Of a DNA stretch of 64,000 nt, positions 57,328 through 64,000 are shown piece after piece. Below the pieces are notes generated by a model. It worked only from the letters and a program-made list of their open reading frames with translations. It ran no database searches and had not been told where the DNA came from. Source of the DNA: an uncultured Tateyamaria sp. (GTDB taxonomy: Bacteria; Pseudomonadota; Alphaproteobacteria; Rhodobacterales; Rhodobacteraceae); NCBI RefSeq assembly GCF_947504105.1, contig NZ_CANNGP010000020.1, forward strand, positions 1-64,000, given 5' to 3'. Made by a program: the position numbers and the translations under genes. Numbering within the stretch: position 1 is the stretch's first letter; the number at the start of each line of letters is the position of its first letter.

Positions 57328-58645
57328 CGGTCAGCATGTCTTTGAACGCATGCCATGACGCTTTGGGCGTGCGTTCGAGGCTGTCGAAATCCACGTGGAC
57401 CATGCCGAACCGCTTTTCATAACCCAGCGCCCATTCGTAATTGTCCATGAGCGACCACGCCATGTAGCCCTGCACCGGCACGCCCTTGGCGATGGCGTCG
57501 CGGACCGCTTGCAGGTGACTTTGGAAGTAGGCGATGCGAGCGTCGTCCTGCACCACGCCGTCGACGATCACATCGGCATTGGCCATGCCATTTTCGGTGA
57601 CGAAAAGGGGCAGATCGCCAGTGTATTCGGCTGCCGTGCGCACGAGGAAATCGTGCAGGCCCTGCGGGTAGACCTCCCACCCCATTTGCGTCTTTTCGAG
57701 CGGCCCTTCGACACTGTGATGGTGCGGCCATGGGCCGTCATTGGGGGCGATGATCGAGCGGGTGTAATAGTTGACCCCGGCCCAGTCGAGCGGGGTTTTG
57801 ATGGTGGCCATGTCGTCCTGCCAGCCGTCGGGAAAGTGGGGGCCAAGCGCTGAGATCAGGCGGTCGGGATATGTGCCCTTGAATGCGCCCGAGACGAAGA
57901 AGTGGTTGTAGTAATCGTCGTAGAGCGCTGCCGCTTCTGCCGCTTCGGGGCTGTCATCGGCGGGGGTGGCCCATTCCATGTTGAACACGGCCCCAAGGTT
58001 CTGGGTGCCCATGCCCCGCATCCGTTCGATGGACGTTCCGTGGGCCAAAAGCACGTGGTGCATGGCGCGGGCTGTCGCCCGGATGTCGCGCAGGCCCGGC
58101 GCGTGGTGGCCGAGGAAATGAGACAGGAAGGACACGCACCAGAATTCGTTGATCGTGGCCACGGAATAGGTGCGGTCGCCGATGCGGGCCATCACGGCTT
58201 CGGTGAAATCGCCGAACCAGCCTGCGATGTCACGGTTGCGCCAGCCGCCCAGATCGGCAAGCGCCGAGGGCAGTTCCCAGTGGTAGAGCGTGGCGCAGGG
58301 TTTGAGGTTCCGTTCCAGCATCGCATCGACAAGCTGGTCGTAAAAATCCAAGCCTTCAGGGTTCACATTGCGCCCGTCCGGCATGACCCGCGCCCAGCTT
58401 GTCGAAAAGCGGTAGGCGTCGAAACCACCATCGCGCAGCAGGTCGAGATCGGCCTCGTACCGATGGTAGTGATCGCAGGCGCGCGCGCCGTCTTCGGCCC
58501 GGACCACATTGCCGGGCGTGGCGGCGAAATCATCCCACATGGCGCGGCCCGCGCCACCATAGGCGTGCCCTTCGATCTGGTAAGCAGAGGTTGCGGCCCC
58601 GAAGAGGAAGCCCTCGGGGAAATCGGTACGTTTGTGCGTGAACAT
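57320..58645 (-). CDS. GH1 beta-glucosidase
   Basis: 441 residues, normal for the family. FPEGFLFGAATSAYQIEG at 9-26, acid/base Glu in TINEFWCV (about 163-170) and nucleophile in FVTENGMA (about 346-353); WSLMDNYEWALGYEKRFG near 395-412 forms the sugar +1 site. The acid/base motif is usually TxNEP; Phe replaces Pro here. Cytoplasmic, cleaves beta-glucosides or related disaccharides. Two bases separate it from the LacI regulator gene upstream, so the pair is one operon divergent from aglE. Confidence 0.9.
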   Translation of the reverse strand: MFTHKRTDFPEGFLFGAATSAYQIEGHAYGGAGRAMWDDFAATPGNVVRAEDGARACDHYHRYEADLDLLRDGGFDAYRFSTSWARVMPDGRNVNPEGLDFYDQLVDAMLERNLKPCATLYHWELPSALADLGGWRNRDIAGWFGDFTEAVMARIGDRTYSVATINEFWCVSFLSHFLGHHAPGLRDIRATARAMHHVLLAHGTSIERMRGMGTQNLGAVFNMEWATPADDSPEAAEAAALYDDYYNHFFVSGAFKGTYPDRLISALGPHFPDGWQDDMATIKTPLDWAGVNYYTRSIIAPNDGPWPHHHSVEGPLEKTQMGWEVYPQGLHDFLVRTAAEYTGDLPLFVTENGMANADVIVDGVVQDDARIAYFQSHLQAVRDAIAKGVPVQGYMAWSLMDNYEWALGYEKRFGMVHVDFDSLERTPKASWHAFKDMLTAS

Positions 58646-58647
58646 GA

Positions 58648-59685
58648 TCAGTCCTTGGATGTGCCCGGTGCCGAGCCGGTGGAGGCGCCCAAGACAAACT
58701 CGGCCTCCCAGAGTGTGGTGATATGCGGGGCGTGCGGGGCACGAATTCGGTCAATGAGCATTTGGGCCAGCGTGGCCCCTGCCGCCCGCACGGAAGACTG
58801 CCAAGCGGTGAACACGGGTTGGTCGCCGCCATTACCAAAATAGCTCAGGCAATCGTCGAACGTGGCGATGGACACGTCCTGCCCCACCCGCAGGCCGCGT
58901 TCGTCCAGCGCGCGGCGGATGCCGGCGGCACAGATGATCGAGGCGGCAAGGAAGGCGGTGGGCGGCTGGTCGAGCTCCAGCATCGCGTTGGCTTGCGTAT
59001 AGCCGTAGGCTTCGGTCATCTCGCCCGTGCTCATCAGCGCCGAGTCGATGGAGAGGCCTGCGAAGCGCAGAGAGGATTCGTAACCCGAGCGGCGGCGGAT
59101 GGCGAAATCCATCGTTTCCTGCCCGTTGATAAGCGCGATGCGACTGTGGCCAAGGCTCGCGAGATAGGACGTCGCCTCGGAAAAGGCGCGGGTGTTGTTC
59201 ACATCGAGCCACGAGTAAGGCGTCTTGATACCGGTGGAGCGGCCATGGACGACGTAGGGCAGCCCGATCTTGTCGAGCAGGGCCAACCGGGCATCATTGC
59301 GGCGCGGGGCGTGCACCACGATGCCATCAACTGCGCCGCGGGCCTTGAGACTGCGGTAGGTATCCGCCTCATCCTGCGTGCCCACCCGCGTGACCATCAT
59401 ATCGTATCCGTGGGCGGAGTAGGTTTCACCCGCCCCGGCCATGAAGTCGCCGAAGATCGGGTTCACCATTTCCGCCGAATCACTCACGGAAATCACGTGG
59501 CCGATGCACTTGGAATGACCGGTGGCGAGGCCCTGGGCCCGGGTATTGGGGCTGTAGGCGTGCGCCTGCGCCGCCTGAACCACGCGGGCGCGGGTTTTCT
59601 CGGACACCTCGGGATAACCGTTCAGTGCCCGGCTCACCGTTGTCTGGCTAAGACCCAATAAAGATGACAGTTCCTTAAGATTCAC
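58648..59685 (-). CDS. LacI-family transcriptional regulator (AglR-like)
   Basis: 345 residues. N-terminal helix-turn-helix and hinge: LKELSSLLGLSQTTVSRALNGYPEVS (3-28, split), then RAQGLATG; periplasmic-binding-protein-like sensor follows with FDDCLSYFGNGG near 275. Divergent from the agl transport genes, with two perfect AAAGCGCTTT palindromes in between that fit LacI operators. Likely represses aglEFGA and its own operon when glucoside is absent. Confidence 0.9.
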   Translation of the reverse strand: MNLKELSSLLGLSQTTVSRALNGYPEVSEKTRARVVQAAQAHAYSPNTRAQGLATGHSKCIGHVISVSDSAEMVNPIFGDFMAGAGETYSAHGYDMMVTRVGTQDEADTYRSLKARGAVDGIVVHAPRRNDARLALLDKIGLPYVVHGRSTGIKTPYSWLDVNNTRAFSEATSYLASLGHSRIALINGQETMDFAIRRRSGYESSLRFAGLSIDSALMSTGEMTEAYGYTQANAMLELDQPPTAFLAASIICAAGIRRALDERGLRVGQDVSIATFDDCLSYFGNGGDQPVFTAWQSSVRAAGATLAQMLIDRIRAPHAPHITTLWEAEFVLGASTGSAPGTSKD

Positions 59686-59700
59686 AGGCGGATTCGTTCC

Positions 59701-59710
59701 AAAGCGCTTT
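59701..59710. promoter_or_regulatory. LacI-type operator O1
   Basis: Perfect palindrome AAAGCGCTTT, 16 bases upstream of the regulator start. A second identical copy lies 149 bases away at 59850; the GCGC core fits LacI/GalR-family sites. Confidence 0.65.
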
Positions 59711-59849
59711 AGATATCGTGAAGCTAACGGCTGGTTGCGCTAACGTCAAAACATCTCATTCCTCCCGTCTGACGTGTTAAACTATTTTGCATCGACCGCA
59801 GGTCAGTGTTTGACAGGACGCGGATTTTCGGCAACGTTCACGGCATTCC

Positions 59850-59859
59850 AAAGCGCTTT
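59850..59859. promoter_or_regulatory. LacI-type operator O2 overlapping a -35 box
   Basis: Perfect palindrome AAAGCGCTTT directly joined to TTGACA (59858-59863), 74 bases upstream of aglE. A repressor bound here would block the -35 contact. The -10 box is weak and could not be placed with confidence. Confidence 0.65.
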
Positions 59860-59932
59860 GACAAGTGTGAAAGCGGGCATGAACTGGTCAATCAGCATGT
59901 TGGATTTGAACACGAATGGGAGGACGACCAGA

Positions 59933-61291
59933 ATGACAACGAAACTTCTGGCCAGCGCCGCGGCGTTGGCTATCACGGCTGCATCGGCACAGGCCGACGG
60001 CCATCTGGCCTTTGCACCGGGCGAAGGCCCGTTCAGCTGGGACAGCTATGACGCATGGGCTGAAAATGCCCCTGACCTGAGCGGTCAGACCATCACCGTG
60101 TTCGGCCCCTGGCTGACGCCCGAGGATGGCTATCTGAACAACGCTCTGGCCTATTTCGAAGCCGCCACCGGCGCCGATGTGATCTACACCGGATCCGACA
60201 GCTTCGAGCAGCAGATCGTGATCGATGCCGAGGCCGGTTCGGCCCCGAACATCGCCGTGTTCCCGCAGCCGGGTCTGGCTGCTGTGATGGCGGGCAAAGG
60301 CCAGCTGCATCCCCTGCCTGAAGGCATGGGTGACTGGGTCAAGGAAAACTATGCCGCCGGTCAGTCCTGGGTTGATCTGGGCACCTATGCGGATGCCGAT
60401 GGCAACGATCAGGTGTTTGGCTTCTTCTACAACGTGAACGTCAAATCGCTGGTCTGGTACAACCCCGAGAACTTCGAGGATGCTGGCTATGACGTGCCGG
60501 AAACCATGGAAGACCTGAAGGCGCTGACGGATCAGATCGTCGCCGACGGGGACACGCCGTGGTGCATCGGTCTGGGATCAGGTGCCGCGACAGGCTGGCC
60601 TGCGACCGACTGGGTCGAGGACATGATGCTGCGCACCGTGTCGCCAGACGTCTATGACCAGTGGACCAGCAACGAGATCCCGTTTGACGACGAGCGTGTC
60701 GTTGCCGCGATCGAGGAGTTCGGCTGGTTTGCACGTGATGATGCCAAGGTTGCCGGTGGGTCCGGTGCCGTTGCATCGACCGACTTCCGCGACTCGCCCA
60801 AGGGCCTCTTCACCTCGCCGCCGCAGTGCTACATGCACCGTCAGGCATCGTTCGTGCCCGCCTTCTTCCCGGAAGATGTGGAGTTTGGTGTCGACACCAA
60901 CTTCTTCTACTTCCCCTCTTATGCAGAGAAGGATCTGGGCGACCCGGTTCTGGGTGGCGGTACGCTGATGGCAATCACCGATCCGTCGGATGGCGCAAAT
61001 GCCCTCATGGAGTTCTTCCAGGAGCCGATCAGCCACGAGCTTATGATGGCGCAAACCGGCTTCCTCACCCCCCACAACGGTGTGAACCTGGACGCCTACA
61101 AGGACGACACGCTGCGTGCGCTGGGTGAAGTTCTGCTGGGTGCCACGACCTTCCGCTTTGACGGGTCGGACCTGATGCCTGGTGGCGTTGGTGCCGGAAC
61201 GTTCTGGACCGGAATGGTTGACTACGCTGGTGGCAAAGATGCGGCCACCGTGGCAGGCGAAATCCAGTCCAGCTGGGACGCATTGAAGTAA
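59933..61291 (+). CDS. aglE: Alpha-glucoside ABC transporter binding protein
   Basis: 452 residues from ATG 59933, which gives a proper signal peptide (MTTKLLASAAALAITAASAQA); the frame is open upstream to 59774 but that part holds the operator region. Extracellular solute-binding protein family 1 of the AglE type: the segment TPWCIGLGSGAATGWPATDW near 190-209 (split) is characteristic. Binds sucrose, trehalose, maltose or other alpha-glucosides in Sinorhizobium AglE; ligand here inferred. High expression is suggested by the two hairpins after the gene. Confidence 0.88.
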   Translation: MTTKLLASAAALAITAASAQADGHLAFAPGEGPFSWDSYDAWAENAPDLSGQTITVFGPWLTPEDGYLNNALAYFEAATGADVIYTGSDSFEQQIVIDAEAGSAPNIAVFPQPGLAAVMAGKGQLHPLPEGMGDWVKENYAAGQSWVDLGTYADADGNDQVFGFFYNVNVKSLVWYNPENFEDAGYDVPETMEDLKALTDQIVADGDTPWCIGLGSGAATGWPATDWVEDMMLRTVSPDVYDQWTSNEIPFDDERVVAAIEEFGWFARDDAKVAGGSGAVASTDFRDSPKGLFTSPPQCYMHRQASFVPAFFPEDVEFGVDTNFFYFPSYAEKDLGDPVLGGGTLMAITDPSDGANALMEFFQEPISHELMMAQTGFLTPHNGVNLDAYKDDTLRALGEVLLGATTFRFDGSDLMPGGVGAGTFWTGMVDYAGGKDAATVAGEIQSSWDALK

Positions 61292-61312
61292 GCGTCGACC
61301 TCACAAAAGACA

Positions 61313-61361
61313 GACCAGTCCGCCGCGTGCGGGCTGGTCCCACGAACCGGCCTGCGCCGGT
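61313..61361 (+). promoter_or_regulatory. Two intercistronic hairpins between aglE and aglF
   Basis: An 11-base stem GACCAGTCCGC / GCGGGCTGGTC (one G-T pair, five-base loop, 61313-61339) is followed by ACCGGC / GCCGGT (61346-61361). Neither has a T-run. Such structures after a binding-protein gene often protect its mRNA and set a higher protein level than for the permeases. Confidence 0.6.
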
Positions 61362-61409
61362 CGCGAGAGACCCCTAAAAACCGGGCCTCGCCCCTAGGGA
61401 GGAAGCCAG

Positions 61410-62645
61410 ATGAACCCTGCACTGTTGGGACTTGTGACCATTCTCGCCGGCGTCGGCGGATGTCTTTTGTATTTCTGGGGATCGAACCAGATCCTCGACA
61501 AGGTGATCTTTCCGGCGAAAGGGCCGCAAGCGGGTCAGAACATCAACCGGGCCAACATCGTGCGCCCCTGGCTGTTCCTGTTCCCGGCCATGTTCGCGCT
61601 GGGTCTTTACCTGGCCTACCCCGTTTTCGAAACGCTGCGCTTGTCCCTGACCGACCGGGATCAAGGCGGCGCCTTTGTCGGCCTTGCCAATTACAACCAG
61701 ATGATGGCCGAGCCCAAGTTCTGGGAGGCCCTGCGCAACAACCTGCTGTGGTTGATCGTTGTGCCTGCCGCCTCGACGGCGTTTGGCCTGCTGGCCGCAC
61801 AGCTTACTGACCGCATCAAATGGGGATCGGCCGCCAAATCGCTGATCTTCATGCCGATGGCGATTTCCTTTGTGGGCGCGGGCGTGATCTTCAAGCTGGT
61901 CTACGAGGCACGGCCTGCGGATCAGAACCAGATCGGTGTGCTGAATTCGGTCTGGCTGCAATTCGAGGGCGGCATCGGGTCGTTCCTTTTCCTGCAGGTG
62001 CTGCCTGCCATCATGCTTTTGGCCTTTGCCGCGATTGTCGCCTATGTCGGCCGGATTTTCGTGCGCCCCATTGCCGAAAGTAAACAGCGGGGCGGCGGGG
62101 CCGGATACGTGCCCTTGCGCCTGTTCGTGGGTGTTGCGGCGCTTTACCTCGTGTATCTGTCGCTGACCTCGCTCGTGGGTATTTTCACCTTCGACTACCC
62201 CTACGGCCAGCCGCAGACATGGCTGACCATTCCGTTCTGGAACAGCTTCCTCTTGATGGTCGTGCTGATCTGGATCCAGACCGGCTTTGCCATGGTGATC
62301 CTGTCTGCCGCCCTGCGTGGCATCCCCGAAGAAACGGTTGAAGCGGCCATCGTCGATGGGGCCAACCCGTTCCAGATTTTCTTCAAGATCAAGGTGCCGC
62401 AGATCATGGGCACCATCGTGGTGGTCTGGACAACCATCACCATCACCGTCCTCAAGGTGTTCGACATCGTGTTCGCGATGACCAACGGCCAGTGGGAGAC
62501 GCAGGTGCTGGCCAATTACATGTTCGACAAACTGTTCCGCGCCAACGATTGGGGCGTGGGATCGGCATCCGCGATCATCATCATGATCATGGTGTCCCCG
62601 ATCCTGGTCTGGAACGTCTACAACGCCCGTAAGGAGATGAAATAA
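61410..62645 (+). CDS. aglF: Alpha-glucoside ABC transporter permease AglF
   Basis: 411 residues, MalF-type inner-membrane permease. Hydrophobic segments at about 1-20, 53-72, 107-130, 145-165 and several after 190; the ATPase-contact EAA loop reads EAAIVDGANPFQIFFKI near 311-327. Longer than a minimal MalG-like unit because of an N-terminal helix and a loop with an extra helix at about 180-245. Its stop overlaps the aglG start (TAATG), so the two permeases are co-translated. Confidence 0.88.
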   Translation: MNPALLGLVTILAGVGGCLLYFWGSNQILDKVIFPAKGPQAGQNINRANIVRPWLFLFPAMFALGLYLAYPVFETLRLSLTDRDQGGAFVGLANYNQMMAEPKFWEALRNNLLWLIVVPAASTAFGLLAAQLTDRIKWGSAAKSLIFMPMAISFVGAGVIFKLVYEARPADQNQIGVLNSVWLQFEGGIGSFLFLQVLPAIMLLAFAAIVAYVGRIFVRPIAESKQRGGGAGYVPLRLFVGVAALYLVYLSLTSLVGIFTFDYPYGQPQTWLTIPFWNSFLLMVVLIWIQTGFAMVILSAALRGIPEETVEAAIVDGANPFQIFFKIKVPQIMGTIVVVWTTITITVLKVFDIVFAMTNGQWETQVLANYMFDKLFRANDWGVGSASAIIIMIMVSPILVWNVYNARKEMK

Positions 62646-63799
62646 TGGACAATATAGCTGGTTCCAAATCGTCTCTGGGCTGGGTGGTCAACATCTCGGT
62701 CGTGCTGCTTGTCGCCTTGTGGGTGTTCCCGACCTTCGGCTTGCTGGTGTCCTCGTTCCGCACGGCGGATCAGATCGTCGGATCGGGCTGGTGGGCATCC
62801 CTGTTTCCGTCAGAACAGACAGAACGGTATCGCGCCGCAGACCCCGATGAAAATCGTGTACAGCGCGGAGACCTGTTCGTGGTTGAGGGCAACTTCTTTG
62901 GCGACAACGGCGCGCCGGGTGAAATTCAAAGCTGGGGCACATCGTCCCGCGCTGTTGATGCCTATCAGGCGGGTGACGTGGCGGATCTGGGCGATGGCGA
63001 GACATTCTCGGTCGACGCGGAAGGCAACTATGTCTGGTCGGGCAATGACGAGCAGATCAGTGGCCGGGGGCAGCGTGCCTTTGTCACGGCCGTCTCACCG
63101 CCCGAGTTCACGACCGAGAACTATGTGAACATCATGACCAGTGGTGACAGCAACGACAACATGGCCAAGGCGTTTTTCAACACGCTGACCGTGACCATTC
63201 CGGCCACCATCATTCCCATCGTTGTGGCCGCTTTTGCCGCCTATGCGCTGGCGTGGATGGATTTCCCCGGTCGGGCGATCCTGATTGCCTGTGTCGTGGG
63301 CCTGTTGGTGGTGCCGCTACAATTGGCGCTGATCCCGCTGCTGAAACTGCACGTCGGCATTGGCATCGGCAAAGGGTATCTGGGCGTCTGGCTGGCCCAT
63401 ACGGGCTTTGGCCTTCCGCTGGCGATATACCTCTTGCGAAATTACATGGTTGGCCTGCCCCGCGACATCATCGAAAACGCCAAGGTGGACGGCGCGACGG
63501 ATTTTCAGATCTTTACCAAGATCATCCTCCCACTGTCGTTCCCCGCCTTGGCGTCCTTTGCGATCTTCCAGTTCCTGTGGACCTGGAACGACCTGCTGGT
63601 GGCCAAGGTGTTCCTGATTGACGCCACGGGGCAGACGACAGTGATGACCGACCAGATCGTGAATTTGCTGGGCACAAGGGGTGGCAACTGGGAAATCCTT
63701 GCGACGGCGGCTTTCGTGTCGATTGCGGTGCCGCTGTGCGTGTTCTTTGCAATGCAGAAGTACCTGGTGCGCGGTCTGCTGGCCGGGTCGGTTAAATAG
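62645..63799 (+). CDS. aglG: Alpha-glucoside ABC transporter permease AglG
   Basis: 384 residues. One N-terminal helix (about 12-35), then a large hydrophilic domain of roughly 110 residues that should be periplasmic (with DLFVVEGNFFGDNG and a Ser/Asp/Gly-rich stretch), then the MalG-type core from about 170 with EAA loop ENAKVDGATDFQIFTKI near 278-294. The periplasmic insertion is known for AglG-type permeases. Overlaps aglF; followed after 10 bases by aglA. The ATPase gene (aglK) is not in the window and may lie downstream. Confidence 0.88.
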   Translation: MDNIAGSKSSLGWVVNISVVLLVALWVFPTFGLLVSSFRTADQIVGSGWWASLFPSEQTERYRAADPDENRVQRGDLFVVEGNFFGDNGAPGEIQSWGTSSRAVDAYQAGDVADLGDGETFSVDAEGNYVWSGNDEQISGRGQRAFVTAVSPPEFTTENYVNIMTSGDSNDNMAKAFFNTLTVTIPATIIPIVVAAFAAYALAWMDFPGRAILIACVVGLLVVPLQLALIPLLKLHVGIGIGKGYLGVWLAHTGFGLPLAIYLLRNYMVGLPRDIIENAKVDGATDFQIFTKIILPLSFPALASFAIFQFLWTWNDLLVAKVFLIDATGQTTVMTDQIVNLLGTRGGNWEILATAAFVSIAVPLCVFFAMQKYLVRGLLAGSVK

Positions 63800-63806
63800 G
63801 ATTTAG

Positions 63807-64000
<194 letters not shown>

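Overview
The window reads as a chromosomal segment of a marine alphaproteobacterium of the Rhodobacterales (Roseobacter group). This is inferred from the high G+C coding style, the many tightly overlapping operons, and a gene set typical of that group: a BMP-type purine importer next to xanthine dehydrogenase, a TRAP transporter, a dimethylglycine-dehydrogenase-like flavoprotein and an agl-type glucoside importer. Gene density is very high and no gap exceeds 300 bases. I see no rRNA, CRISPR array, transposase or prophage. One tRNA gene (Gln, UUG) is present.

Layout. (1) 1-9.4 kb: purine use, with the 3' part of xdhA, then xdhB and xdhC, then a four-component BMP-type ABC importer with an extra small membrane protein between its two permeases, closed by two terminator hairpins. 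(2) 9.5-12.2 kb, minus strand: a lysozyme-like secreted protein, a frameshifted DUF465 gene, a polyphosphate kinase 2 and a DUF2461 protein. (3) 12.4-15.2 kb: an aldo/keto reductase, a DAO-type flavoprotein and a GH25 lipoprotein. (4) 15.2-27.2 kb, minus strand: an RND efflux pair, a DMGDH-like FAD/GcvT fusion, a spondin-domain protein, a D-lactate-dehydrogenase-type flavoprotein, gamma-glutamyltransferase and a D-2-hydroxyacid dehydrogenase. (5) 27.3-30.7 kb: an SH3 protein, RidA, a quinone oxidoreductase broken by an in-frame stop, a BON-MscS channel and the tRNA. (6) 30.8-33.8 kb: a tight operon of diaminopropionate-ammonia-lyase-like enzyme, M24 hydrolase and two-cysteine racemase-like enzyme, facing a cyclooxygenase-like heme peroxidase. 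(7) 35.6-44.9 kb: a second RND pair, then a GlxA-type regulator divergent from an acyl-CoA dehydrogenase / acyl-CoA synthetase / carnitinyl-CoA-dehydratase-like operon. (8) 44.9-48.6 kb: a di-heme peroxidase head-to-head with a Sel1 protein, a PEP-mutase-family protein and a YdcF-like protein. (9) 48.7-57.3 kb: a TRAP transporter, flavin reductase, AKR and SsuD-like monooxygenase, divergent from a GntR regulator with a Gfo/Idh/MocA oxidoreductase and an SDR. (10) 57.3-64 kb: a GH1 glucosidase and LacI regulator divergent from aglE-aglF-aglG-aglA, the last gene running off the end.

The strongest candidate for an under-described system is region 9. A flavin-dependent monooxygenase, an aldehyde-reductase-type AKR and a flavin reductase are translationally coupled, and lie beside a TRAP importer. 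This matches the enzyme logic of oxidative desulfonation (the sulfo-SMO sulfoquinovose route has the same three enzyme types), but with a different transporter class and no visible sulfoquinovosidase. Region 6 is a second candidate: its architecture resembles ectoine-type catabolism but its PLP enzyme points to 2,3-diaminopropionate. Other points of interest are a cyclooxygenase-like protein whose distal histidine position is Asp, a dispersed palindromic repeat that supplies the 5' end of a coding sequence, an in-frame 78-bp duplication in xdhA, and two broken genes (quinone oxidoreductase and DUF465). All family calls rest on reading the translated sequence; no database search was run.
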